From assembly GCA_963573315.1 (NCBI GenBank), contig OY752151.1:1736001-1800000 (forward strand): a DNA stretch of 64,000 nucleotides. Direction: 5' to 3'. The notes under the pieces were generated by a model. It was not told where the DNA came from, ran no database searches, and was given only the letters and a program-made list of their open reading frames with translations. Below, one piece after another: positions 54,171 through 64,000 of this stretch (position 1 is the first letter of the stretch; each line of letters begins with the position of its first letter). The position numbers and the translations under genes were made by a program. This DNA is from Entomortierella parvispora (lineage: Eukaryota > Mortierellomycota > Mortierellomycetes > Mortierellales > Mortierellaceae).

Positions 54171-57100
54171 CTACGCCCTGGACCTCTTGGCCTGGATGAC
54201 AAATACGTTTGGGACTCCTGTCTCGGGCTAAGAGGAACGAACACAGGTGTTAGCTTTTAAATCTATCTTTCAATCCTTCAACATGGTCAAAGCTCTCATG
54301 AGTTACCTTCTCCGAAGCTGCATCACGGACGAGTTGGTCAGAGGGGGAGGATGCATGGACGCCACCAGATGTAGATAAATCGCCTAAAACTCCAAGGGAT
54401 TGAACATTTGTATCGGGGCTTCCCGTCACGCCTGTAGATGTTTCGATCCCAGAGTCCAACCGCTGGAGATCCTGAGGTTGTCGACCGCATCTAAAAAAGC
54501 CGCAAGCAACACCCCAAGACTCTCGGCACACCCAACAGAATCGATGGCCGCACAGCATGCAATCTACCTTATTGCAACCATCATCTCTGTGAATGAGGAT
54601 ACTGCAGTTTGGACACGGGTTGGTATTCTGGAGCTTCCACTGGATAGTATTCGAGTCAGGGTCACCCTGGTTCTTTCCTTTCATGACTGTGCTCTGGACT
54701 TTTGTAGACAGCTGATGTTTATCAGCTTCACTTCTGGAGCGCTTGTGCCTCGAGGACTGCGAAGCGTCCTTCACTGCAACAAGGGATCGCATGTAACCAA
54801 AGCAGTCCTGTGAAGCGTGGTGGGATGACTCTCCACATTGAAGGCACAACTCCTGATCACAGTTGTGGCTGAAGTTGAGAATGAAGTTAGCTTACCCATT
54901 TTCAAAGGAAACCAAAGCCAACAAGAGAAAACATTATGGGTCCTTACCACCAATCCCATCGGAGCCAGCGCACATGCAAGAATTGGAGTTCTTTCCATTG
55001 ATCTGGACGCGTTTCAAGACTCGCAAGATCCTTGCTTAGTTGAACTAGTGCCCGTTTAACCCCCAAGCGCCGCTTTTTCTCCGCTCGTGTCAACACAATC
55101 GGCCTTGAACATGACAGATGAAAGCTAGAAGCGGTATTCTTGCTGCCCACGTTCTCGACTTCAGGACATTCCATCGAAGAGCCACACGTAACCTGAACTG
55201 CTGGCTTGAGGTCCAAGAGCTCCAGTAACGACATTATCAGCACCTTGTATATACTCATCACTCCACTTGGTCGCGGAATCGAATCTTTCTGTTGAGGAAC
55301 TGAATTGGATGATGCTAGAGTACCGGTTGGGTCTGTGCTCGACTGGTTTGGCTGATTTGGTTGATATGGCTGATCCGACTGAGGAATGGATGTCAGCGTG
55401 CCTTGTCCTGAGAGTTGCATGACGGGTGGGGGAGGAGGCCTCGATGCACGGAATGCGAGACTAGAGAAGTATGTCTGAGAAAACGATAGGCCAGAGTTGG
55501 AGTGATGTTGCGGAGTCCCACAGAGCAGTTTACAGTCGTCTGCAAATTTATCCAGGATCGATTGAGCTATGCCATTGTTACTTGGGAGAGACCCAGGCGA
55601 CGATCGCAAAGCAGACTTTGGATTTCCACTGTGGGGTATTTCTGGAGACGTTGACGACAGGAATAAGGAAGGCTCTAGGAGTTGAAATCCGCTGAAACAC
55701 AAGAGTTTCCAGAGATCCTTCAGCAAGACTTCAAACAAGGGCAGCAGGCCTTGTAGTGGTAGACCGAGAGCATCCTTGTTGATTCTCGAAACAACCACCT
55801 CAGTGTCGCACTCGTTGCAGAACCTGGAGAACGACCGATATGGTTGGTTGTATTGGTGATATTGCGCCAACGTTCCTTGATCCACATACTAGAGGCACAT
55901 ATCACGAGAACAGAAATAAAGTTTGTTAGACATTCAATCCGACCAACTGAAAACAAAATGATCTGCACCTTGGGGTACGCTACCTTTCTCCACTCTAGAA
56001 GTGGAATGGTGTCCTGGCATACTGGACACTTGATTTTGGTAACATCGAGTCCCCACGAGTTGCTAACGATCTCCTTCACATACCTATATGGATAGATAAC
56101 AGAAACCAAGAGGTGCACAAAAAAGACGCGTGAGTTAGGATACTTGAACCTAGAGACCGTGACTAAATTGCTGAGAGCCTGATCATATAGCTGTGTCCTA
56201 TCCTACCGTTGAAAGCAATCTTTGCAGAACTGGTCGCGACAGTGCTCGAGACAAAAGTCGAGACGGGCATCAAAGCAAATAGAGCACTTTTGTAGCCAAA
56301 ATTCCATATCGCTCGCATGTCCTTCACCGTCAGAATCGTCGTCGCTGTGTCGACCATCCTCATCCTCCAGTGGGGCGTCTTCATCTCCGTACACTCCATG
56401 CGGGTCTTCTCCATGGTCATGTCCGTGTCCAAATCCATGGTTGTGGCTGGAGGAGCTTTGGTTCGAGTGTTCTCCTTCGCCATGCTGATTATGCTGTGGC
56501 CTTTGTTGCTGATGACTCGAGGATTGGTGTGGATGGATCTCGGACGATCCTGTGCCAGAATCAGGAGTTGCTGTGTGTATCCGACGCTGTCCTGTGCCTC
56601 TAATATCCTGGTTTGAGAACACTGATGATGATGATAATGATGACGAGGAAGCTGCGGCATGAACGGTTGAGGAAGAGGTGGTGTCCATTTTTCTTGAGGA
56701 TGAACTTGAGAGAGTCTTTGACGAGTGGTGGTGTCGGTGGCGGGGTTGATTCCGATGAGGAGTGTGGTGATCAGGTGGAGGAGGCAAGGTGGCGCCAGAA
56801 GCGATCAGGCTGCAGATATGGAAAATACCAAGCGGAAGCACCAAGCTTGGGGAGAAGGCGCAGAGGAGGGGAAGCGCGTAAGCCACTGCAAGGCTTTGCA
56901 GGGACCAAGTTTGAAAGTAGGCTAGACACGAAAACCGCAGCAGACAGTGCAGGGGTACCACAACGTCAGTTTCAGCAATGCACGAATGGAAAGCGTCAGA
57001 GGGCAGGCGATGCTTTAAGGGAATGAGGATTGGGGCGCAGGCCAATTGGAATGAACAATGAGAAAGGGAGGGGACGACCAAGACCAGGCACAATGGCAGA

Positions 57101-57942
57101 TGTCCGAGACAGAGAATGGCGGTTTGGGAAAAGATGGAGAAGGAAGGGTTCTCGGTCGGCGACCTTGACTTGCGGGGAGACGGTTCTTGCAAAGGAGCGG
57201 GGAATGGAGAGGGGGCGACGGAGGGCAAGCTGGAGAAGGTGGGGGAGGAAGAAGAAGAAGAAGAAGAGGAGGAGGAGGGGTGGATGGCAGGGAGCAGGCT
57301 CACGAGCTCAGCAGGTGGCTCAGGCGCAGCTGACCCGGACGGGGACTGGGGCAGAGGTAGAGGAAGAGGTGGAAGTGGAGGCAGCAGGATGGTGGTTGCT
57401 CGCGGTGGTGGAGGTGGTGTTGTTGGAGTGACAGAAAAGACTAGAGAGGAGGACAAGGCGGGGCCAGAGGAAGAAGAAGAAGAGGAAGAAGAGAAAGATG
57501 AAGCAGCCAAAGAAGATGGAGGGGAAGAAGAAGAAGAAGAGACCTGCAAGGTGGTTGCTGTCGTCGTCGTCCTTGTCGTCGTTGTCGTTGTCGTGGTCGT
57601 GGTTGTCCACAGTCGGGACTGCTCTTGTGCTTGCTGCTGCTTTTCTTGCTCGTGTCGATGGTCGTTGGTCTCGCGGTGTGCCGCTGATGACGGCCGAGAG
57701 ACGCTATCTGCGGCTGGAACAGAGTCGCCGCCGTCGCGATCGTGGTCGTGATCACCGTCGCGACCCTGCCTCTCCAACTCCGACTCACTCAATGGTGCAA
57801 AGGTCGCAGGCGCCAGTCCTTTGGGCGAAGGCATCGCCGGGGACGCGTCCACGCGACTGGGGAGGAGGTCGCTGTTGTTGTGGCCCGTTGCATCTTGCAG
57901 CAGCCATGAGTGTGGACCCTTGTCATTCGGAAATAAAGTCAT
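54171..57942 (-). CDS. RBR (RING1-IBR-RING2) E3 ubiquitin ligase
   Basis: RBR ligases take ubiquitin from an E2 onto a cysteine in RING2. Exons 5' to 3': 57942-56207, 56083-55984, 55888-54948, 54868-54307 and 54227-54171, giving 1131 residues from MTLFPND. RING1: C553, C556, C564, H567, C568, C573, C576 and IKCPVCQ. IBR: FCNEC (636, 639), then a 290-residue insert, then HNCDQELCLQCGES (929-938). RING2: CPNC (1011-1014), DDGC with catalytic-type C1024, CMLCGHRFCWVC (1029-1040). The first 550 residues are Ser/Thr/Pro-rich, with trinucleotide-coded Thr and Ser runs and a hydrophobic stretch at about 330-440 that looks unlike normal coding. The true start could be a later Met, for example MDTTSSS at 56688, with the upstream part being leader or an intron. 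Ligase domain certain, N-terminus not. Confidence 0.82.
57241..57602. repeat. trinucleotide repeats coding Ser and Thr runs
   Basis: Imperfect GAA/GAG and GTC/GTT/GTG arrays on the plus strand, read on the minus strand as Ser-rich and Thr-rich runs in the N-terminal half of the RBR ligase frame. Confidence 0.8.
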
Positions 57943-58793
57943 GTCTCGATTTAGAAATGGGTCTGTGATGGAACAAAAGGCCAAAGGAGGAAAAGAGAAA
58001 GAGAGAGGGGCGTGGACAAGGACAAGAGAAAGACGCGGGTAAGAGGAAAGGAAAGAGGAAGAAGAAAAAGAACTGAATGCACACAAAGGCAATTGCATCC
58101 TTCGCTCTTTTCTTCAGGCCTGGTCCACAAAAAAAGGAGGCGAGCGCAAACCCGACCCTCTTTGTTCTGTTCTGCGTACTGCACCCCGCTCCCGTACCAT
58201 TCCAGGACAGTGTGTCCTGGTCGACAACCATCTCACCCATGCCATGGTTTGGATACGTATCTGATCATATGGTCCGGTTGTGCCCAAGTGAACCTTCCTC
58301 CCTTTGTCGCACGGGACATCGATTCCCTTTTCGTCTGTGCAACCTTCTTCCTGGTCGCACACCGCCCACCCAGGGCCGCTGTGTCTTTGTTCCCTCATGC
58401 CTGGAATGCCTGTCGCTCTCATAGTCAATTGGACACATATTTTTTTTTTGCAGAAATGGTTGATTTTATTTCCTTTGAAACCACAACGCCTTTCCGAGAA
58501 TGAAAAAATATCCAAGGATATCTAGTAAACGTTCAGGGCAAAGTATACAAAGAGGAAAGAGTCAGTCAACGAGTTCTCTCCACCTCAAAGTTGAATTCAG
58601 TTGCTGTCAATCGCAAAGACAGGGAGGATCCAAAGGTATAAAATCAGGAAAACAGGTTTTTGTCCTCATTGGGTATCGGACAATGTAGATAAGTTTTAAA
58701 GCATCATTTTTTTTGGAAGAGGTGAAGGGACCATTGTCTCCTTGTCCATGGGTAGGCAGGTGGATGGAACGAGTAGGAAGTGACACTTACAAT
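57943..58793. other. upstream region of the RBR gene and 3' end of RPS18
   Basis: About 850 bp. The part next to the RBR start is GA-rich on the plus strand (pyrimidine-rich leader in sense). The rest holds short biased frames only. No RNA gene recognised. Confidence 0.5.
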
Positions 58794-60076
58794 TTACTTC
58801 TTCTTGGAGACACCGACGACGCGACCGCGACGACCAGTGGTCTTGGTGTGCTGACCACGGACACGGACGCCCCAGTAGTGACGGAGACCACGATGGGCAC
58901 GGATCTTCTTAAGACGCTCCAAATCCTCACGCATCTGGTTGTCAAGACCGTTAGCCAAAAGCTGGGTGTACTTGCCATCGACAAAGTTCTTCTGTCTGTT
59001 AAGGAACCACTGGGGAACCTTGTACTGGGTGGGGTTCTGCATGATGGTGACGAGACGCTCGAGCTCCTCGTTGGTAAGCTCACCAGCTCTAATAGATTGG
59101 AATGAACAATGAGAGTGTGGATGGTCGGTAGGTCAGCTGCCTGCTCAGTTACAAGAGTTTCAAATCCTCAATATCCTGCTTTCTGATATCGGCTCCAGAT
59201 TCCGGGACTCGTGAGTCTCACTATCCTTGCGGAAGCAGTCTGTGAGCGAGACCCGGCGAGAGAGTCTTCCTGTTTTCGAAAAGAAGTTGGTTGATAAAAT
59301 CTAGTTGGTTGTTGTCTCTTGTTGCTCCATCCTGTTGTTGTTCCATCCTCTTGTGATTCGCATGAGATTGACTGAGCTGATTGTCGTAGAGTTGATGCAA
59401 AGCTAATGTAGAGCCAGAGTTTTTTCACTGATGGCGCTTTCCATATTCCGAGATATTGATGTCGTTTTTGCCTCTGCACTCTGCTCTGATGTTCCTTCTG
59501 TTGTACTGCGGCACTCCCTACGCACCTCTTCTTCAAGTCGATATCAGCCTTCTTGCAGACCAAGTTGGCATAACGACGACCGACACCCTTGATGTTGGTC
59601 TAGATAATACAGACAAAAAGAAATAACATTTTTGTGGTGGTTAGTGCCTTTCTTGTTGTTATGGCCTTGGAACCTCAAGTTGGCCTGATTGACTGCGGTA
59701 GATGAAAGTCTTACCATGGCGAACATGATCTTGGTCTTGCCCTCCACGTTCGTGTTAAGAACACGAAGAATGTGCTGGAACTGGCCTTTCTCGGGGACAA
59801 GGAGAGACTGTGCAAAAGTAGACCGATTCCAGAGTTAGTGATCATGGCTTTCAATCACAAAAAGATGTCGTTCTGATGATGTCAATCCATCCTGGTCCTT
59901 GTTGATGATGGGCTGATCGTCCTTTGGAATATTTTGGGCATGGTTTCCCCTGAGTTATGGTGGTCTGCACTCGCATGAATAATCGAGATTGGCGATGGTT
60001 GATTCCTGGCAATGGTGATGGATCGATCGATTGATCCAACGGAGCATCCGGATGTACGGTGCCGATAGAGTACCAT
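58794..60076 (-). CDS. RPS18: small-subunit ribosomal protein uS13 (RPS18)
   Basis: 40S head protein contacting tRNA and the 60S subunit (uS13). Exons 5' to 3': 60076-60074 (ATG alone), 59807-59715, 59599-59526 and 59088-58794, giving 154 residues; human RPS18 has 152. Recognisable parts are [52 protein letters not shown], and [18 protein letters not shown] near the C-terminus. The start codon is split from the rest by a 266-nt intron (GTACTC donor). Shares a roughly 160-bp divergent promoter with RPL19. Confidence 0.96.
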
Positions 60077-60144
60077 GTTGATATAAAATTTTGGAAAGAG
60101 TGGTCAAATGTTCAAGGAGCACAGATTAAAAGCGACTTCATAGT

Positions 60145-60163
60145 CACGTGATCACATCACGTG
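60145..60163. promoter_or_regulatory. paired CACGTG E-boxes in the RPS18/RPL19 bidirectional promoter
   Basis: Two perfect CACGTG palindromes (60145-60150 and 60158-60163), starts 13 bp apart, midway between the start codons at 60076 (minus) and 60236 (plus). CACGTG is the target of bHLH factors such as Cbf1, which serve as ribosomal-protein regulators in several fungi. Confidence 0.6.
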
Positions 60164-60235
60164 GGTTTATTATTTTGTATTCGTTCGTCTTGCAGAGGAT
60201 GATTTCCCCCTCTTTCCTCATCTCAATTCAACATC

Positions 60236-61531
60236 ATGTAATGCTTGGGGGAATTGCGCTTGGCTACCGAGTTACTCAGGATCAGGGAGCACCATGTCCA
60301 CAGGATGGCGAGGATCTTTTCTTCAGGATCCATCCATTAAATCGATCCTTAGACGTCAATTTGATCCATCGATTTTCGATTTCCAATTCGACATTGTGCA
60401 ATTTGCGACATCATCCCCCAATTCAGCATCATCGGAAGATTGTTTGATCACTGGAGTACAGGATGAATGTACTCGTATCAGTTAGCATTGGATCTGACAC
60501 CATACACCACGTTTTCTTTGCGTCATTCTATTCATCAGGGTTTCTTTGAGCAGTCAGAAACGTTTGGCCGCCGCCGTCTTGAAGTGCGGACAGCGCAAGA
60601 TTTGGTTGGACCCTAACGAGGTCACCGAGATTGCCAACGCCAACTCTCGTAAGTAGAATATCTCTGCACTCAATTGTGCCGACTACAAGGAGAGCAGGAG
60701 GGCAAAAACTTTGCCCATCGACACCATCGTTTTGAAGGAATCGGGTCTGTTGGGACTTTGTAGACTTGCTCCCCATCAGGCAGCTTCGACTTTTTCACAT
60801 TTTTTACCACCTTGAACAACCATGGTCAGACAGTGGATACACAAAGACATACACGCCCATCCTTTGCAATCAGGGTCGCCGCTCATCAGCCTTTGTACCA
60901 TCCAGACGCTACAATTGCCAGGCCATATAACATCTCGACACTCTTCCTGGACTGTGGGAACATTGATATGCAAGTGTAAAAAGTGCCGCAGCTAATTCGA
61001 GGGGACTACTTGCTTTTGTCAAATAACTGACTCGTAGGCCAGAACATTCGCAAGCTCGTCAAGGATGGTCTTATCATCAAGAAGCCCCAGACCATGCACT
61101 CGCTTTTCCGTCACCGTGAGAAGCTCGCTGCCAAGCGTGCTGGTCGTCACTCTGGCACTGGTAAGCGCCAGGGTACCGCTGAGGCCCGTATGCCCACCAC
61201 CGTCATCTGGATGCGCCGCCAGCGTGTCCTTCGTCGCCTTCTCCGCAAGTACCGCGAGACTGGCAAGATCGACAAGCACTTGTACCACGTCTTGTACATG
61301 AAGGCCAAGGGTAACGTCTTCAAGAACAAGCGCGTCCTTATGGAGTACATCCACAAGGCCAAGGCTGAGAAGCTCCGCGCCAAGTTGATCGCTGACCAGG
61401 CCGAGGCTCACCGCAACAAGACCAAGGCTGCCCGTACCCGCCGCAACGAGCGTGTCGCTGAGAAGCGCGCTGCTTTCTCTGGTGTCGAGGCTGCCGTCGA
61501 GGCCGAGGCCCCCAAGAAGTCCAAGAAGTAA
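60236..61531 (+). CDS. RPL19: large-subunit ribosomal protein eL19 (RPL19)
   Basis: 60S protein forming an intersubunit bridge. Exons 60236-60237 (only AT), 60539-60648 and 61038-61531 give 201 residues. Recognisable parts are [59 protein letters not shown] and [17 protein letters not shown]. The start ATG is itself interrupted: AT lies in exon 1 and G begins exon 2, using a GTAATG donor and a 301-nt intron. This is the only reading that gives ATG GTT TCT before the conserved [14 protein letters not shown] follows at about 61549. Confidence 0.96.
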
Positions 61532-61668
61532 ATTGCCATTTTTTGAAAATAAATTTGCCTTCTGCTTTTTTTAATCGATCTTGTCCCGCAAATGCCTGCC
61601 ACCAAGGATCAATACACATTGGCAGGGAGAGGAGGAGAAGAAAGTTGTTTAAGCATGGCATGTTTTAT

Positions 61669-62803
61669 TTAGCGTCGTTTTGTGCCTCCATAGCCTGTAG
61701 TTGAACGAGAAGGCGCAGAAGAAGAGGATCCGCCAAAGCTACTGCCACCTCCGCCATAGCCACCACCAGAGAACGATCCGGATGAAGAAGATCCCCAACC
61801 AGAGTTGTATGTTGTTGATCGGTAGAGGTCATCTCGGCGTTGATTCCTGTTAGCCGCCAAATAGGCCGCGCCAGCTCCTAGGCCAAGTCCAGACCAAAAG
61901 CCAGGCGTGTAGCCACCTCCAGAAGATGAGGATGCGTCTAGTGAGACAAGACAAGGAACATACGACGAGTCAGCGTAGGAGACCAAGATCAATAGCACTT
62001 TTGTTCGTTTCAATTGACATGGCGCTGTTCTGTTTGACAAGTATCGGGAATCTCTTTTACCTGTTGGTTTGTAGCTTGGGGGTGGGGGATAGTTGCTGCG
62101 TCTTCCGAATCCCCATCCGCTACCCCAGTTGTTTCCTCCTCCGCCACCACCACCACCACCTCCACTGCCGCCACTTCCTCCTCCATGACCGCCAGATGCT
62201 CTGTAGGGTGGAGGAGGATCATGATTGTTGTCGTTCTCAAAACATCTCTTGACCATGAAGAACAAGATCATGCCCACAACACTGATCCAGACCCAAAAGT
62301 ATATCGTGTCGATCAGAGGTTGCTTTCTGACTGTAGTGTTATGAAAGAGATATTGCCGGTGAGAAAAATGTTTTGTGAAGCACATGGTCAATGATTGGTG
62401 CATTCATTGAGCACACTGCTTGTATACCTTTGCTGCTCCATTGCTGACCATAGTTGTAGCTGTTGTAGTCTCCTCGTTTTTGTTGGTTATTGGTATAAAA
62501 GAGCTTGTACTCCAGGCCACAGCTGCCTTTGAGAACATATGGATCGTCTGGATAGTTATACCCTAGCGAGAAAAAAATGTTCAGGTCATTCGGACGACCC
62601 AATTGATAGATCTACGTTCCTCTCACGCTGCCGTAATTTGCTGCTGGCTTCTCACATGCGCTTTACCTTCACAATACACATTCAGTTCTCCAAATCGAAA
62701 AGTTTCTGGCATGTCTGCCACGCACTTCCATTGTACATCGCTTCCATCAAACCCAGAGTTTACGCACTGGACAACATCTAGAAAGAATGAGAAAGAGACC
62801 ACC

Positions 62804-62834
<31 letters not shown>

Positions 62835-63149
62835 AATCTTGATGAATATCTTGCGAGAAAACACATGGGCGATCGGATCAATCAGGACTATCCTTTGAGA
62901 GTATTCACCTGGTTCATAGTCACCGCAGGCATTGCCTCCGACACAGTTCACCTGTGGTACAGGACTGCTTCTCCTGCCGGTCGTCATCCTGCCCTTGTGA
63001 AGTGTCAGGGTCTGGACATCGCGCAAGAGTACCTTTTGATGGGCGGCGTTCACAAGGCTGGGCAAAGTAAGGGAGAGGGAGAGAAGGGCCACGAGCACCA
63101 GGCTAATACGAGCCTTTGCTCCTCGAAAGGACGGTTGGGGCCACTTCAT
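61669..63149 (-). CDS. SARAF: SARAF-like regulator of store-operated calcium entry
   Basis: In animals SARAF is an ER membrane protein that turns off store-operated calcium entry. Exons 5' to 3': 63149-62909, 62777-62667, 62562-62428, 62330-62061 and 61937-61669, giving 341 residues. A signal peptide (LVLVALLSLSLTLPSLVNA) is followed by the lumenal domain with VLLRDVQTLTLHKGRMTTGR, CVGGNAC, VVQCVNSGFDGSDVQWKC, PETFRFGELNVYCEGY and DPYVLKGSCGLEY, all diagnostic. One membrane helix (TIYFWVWISVVGMILFFMV) and a Gly/Ser-rich cytosolic tail with PPPPY motifs complete the family plan. Intron 1 contains a 29-base poly-T in sense. What it regulates in a fungus, which has no clear STIM/Orai pair, is open. 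Confidence 0.92.
62804..62832 (-). repeat. intronic poly-T (29) in SARAF
   Basis: Twenty-nine consecutive A on the plus strand, poly-T in the SARAF transcript, inside intron 62778-62908 near its 3' end. Confidence 0.95.
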
Positions 63150-63490
63150 AACCAATAAAGTGAGTAAAGTGGGAAGGGTAGTTTAAGGGGAGAAGGGAAT
63201 GTGTACAGAGATGAATGGACAAGAGTACATGCGTTTGGGCATTGCAAGGGGCAGGTTCTCCAAGATTAAAAGTGACTGCTCGCCGAGGAAACTCAAGAAC
63301 GTGGCCACCGCTGTTTGGTGCCTTGGCAAGTCTCGAGATTTCTCTGTTCTGCAGAGTCGACTTTGATGTTTCTGTTCTTGGATATTTGCTTTTTGCTCAA
63401 TAGTTCAATAGGTGGTATGTATTTGCTGCTTATATAGTGGTGGTAGATTGTTGCTACTGTGCCGTCAACTCATTGTTGCGGAGAGCTAGT
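63150..63490. other. intergenic, promoter of SARAF and 3' end of GDI
   Basis: About 340 bp with no gene seen. Confidence 0.5.
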
Positions 63491-63994
63491 TTACTTGGCC
63501 ATCTCCTGCTGCTCCTCCTCCTGGGTAGGTCTCTGCTTCAACACGAGGTCGTTACCAGTGATACGCTTGTAAAGATCCTTGACGTCGTCGCACACAGTCT
63601 CAAAGTGGGAAGTGGCATCGTACGACTTGGAGATGAACACGTTGTCCTCCTTGCCATCCTGGACTGGCTCGCAAATATCAGCAATCTGGATGAACTTGTC
63701 CGCAATGGGTCCCAAAAGTGCCAAGCCAGGCGCGATCTCCTCCTCGGGCTTATCAGTCTCAATCACAGTCGAGACAATGGCGAGCTGATGGTTCTTTTCG
63801 CAGACATTGTGAGCGGCAGAGACACTGGCGACATAGATGTCATTCTTGCGGCCAACTTGGTTCTGAGGAATGATCAGCTGGAGAGAGTCAACGTTTTCCG
63901 TGTTGGGGATGGGGCCGCGAAGGACGCAGATGGCGCGAATGACACGGTGGGCCTTGCGGACCTTCTCTGGGGCATAGGAAGGATCGCAGATGAC
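63491..63994 (-). CDS. GDI1: Rab GDP-dissociation inhibitor, C-terminal exon (partial)
   Basis: Extracts prenylated GDP-bound Rab GTPases from membranes. The visible exon codes the last 167 residues in phase 0; it begins after an acceptor (CACAG, window edge) with VICDPSYAPEKV. Diagnostic parts are LIIPQNQVGRKNDIYVASVS, AHNVCEKNHQLAIVSTVIET and SYDATSHFETVCDDVKDLYKR. The tail lacks a Cys-box, as in other GDIs. The rest of the gene lies beyond the right edge. Tail-to-head arrangement with SARAF. Confidence 0.94.
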   Translation of the reverse strand, partial: VICDPSYAPEKVRKAHRVIRAICVLRGPIPNTENVDSLQLIIPQNQVGRKNDIYVASVSAAHNVCEKNHQLAIVSTVIETDKPEEEIAPGLALLGPIADKFIQIADICEPVQDGKEDNVFISKSYDATSHFETVCDDVKDLYKRITGNDLVLKQRPTQEEEQQEMAK

Positions 63995-64000
63995 CTGTGA

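Noticed and set aside
56613-57751. Plus-strand frames opposite the RBR N-terminal region, Gly/Glu/Val-rich
   Set aside because: They are mirror translations of the GAA/GTC trinucleotide tracts. The RBR frame is itself doubtful here, but it at least connects to a real domain.
1-64000. CRISPR arrays, insertion sequences, rRNA operons, viral or retroelement genes
   Set aside because: None seen. There are no spaced palindromic repeats, reverse transcriptase or integrase motifs, or rRNA segments, as expected for a gene-rich fungal region.

Overview
This is a 64 kb stretch of nuclear DNA from an intron-rich fungus. Nearly every gene is broken by short GT-AG introns, and several families are fungal (RCF2, BET2, ECM15, a DUF2408-like protein). 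Alongside them sit homologues of animal-like genes absent from budding yeast (SARAF, STK19, stand-alone DPH6, AKR7). That mix suggests an early-diverging filamentous fungus of the Mucoromycota/Mortierellomycota kind; this assignment is an inference from gene content. I joined exons by hand, and every multi-exon model below sums to a whole number of codons. Layout: 1-2.3 kb holds the tail of an unknown gene and a 4'-phosphopantetheinyl transferase. 2.3-5.2 kb is a gene-poor, simple-repeat stretch. 5.2-10.9 kb holds RPS1 (eS1), LSM3 and an NTF2-like protein with a repeated GHPALTS tail motif. 11.1-18.5 kb is the most unusual part: three tandem copies of a secreted, lidless, BiP-derived Hsp70-like protein, each with its own duplicated promoter. 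18.6-26.5 kb carries a membrane-anchored E2 (UBC6/UBE2J), the BAR-SH3 protein RVS167, the Rab geranylgeranyltransferase beta subunit BET2 and a DUF2408-like protein. 26.7-31.9 kb carries STK19, RCF2, a Dabb-domain protein and a mitochondrial J-protein. 32-35.9 kb is one intronless 1309-residue S28 peptidase. 36.3-45.8 kb holds EAF6, an acyl-CoA dehydrogenase, an unrecognised coiled-coil protein, ARPC3 and a PAH-only Sin3-like protein. 46-53 kb holds ECM15, DPH6, VPS36, an AKR7-type reductase and a tRNA-Ser(GCT). 53.3-64 kb holds a CHCHD5/MIX14 twin-CX9C protein, an RBR ubiquitin ligase, RPS18 and RPL19 sharing one promoter, SARAF and the 3' exon of a Rab GDI. The genes do not form one pathway; this is ordinary eukaryotic synteny with recurring themes: vesicle traffic (BET2, GDI, RVS167, VPS36, ARPC3), ubiquitin/ER (UBC6, RBR, SARAF, Hsp70-like array), mitochondria (RCF2, CHCHD5, J-protein) and translation (eS1, RPS18, RPL19, DPH6). 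The best candidate for something undescribed is the Hsp70-like tandem array. Other points of interest are the giant S28 peptidase with a His/Cys-rich insert, the RBR ligase with a split IBR, the GHPALTS-repeat protein, the PAH-only protein, and a structural quirk: all five homopolymer runs of 20 or more bases that I found lie in introns and read as poly-T on the sense strand.
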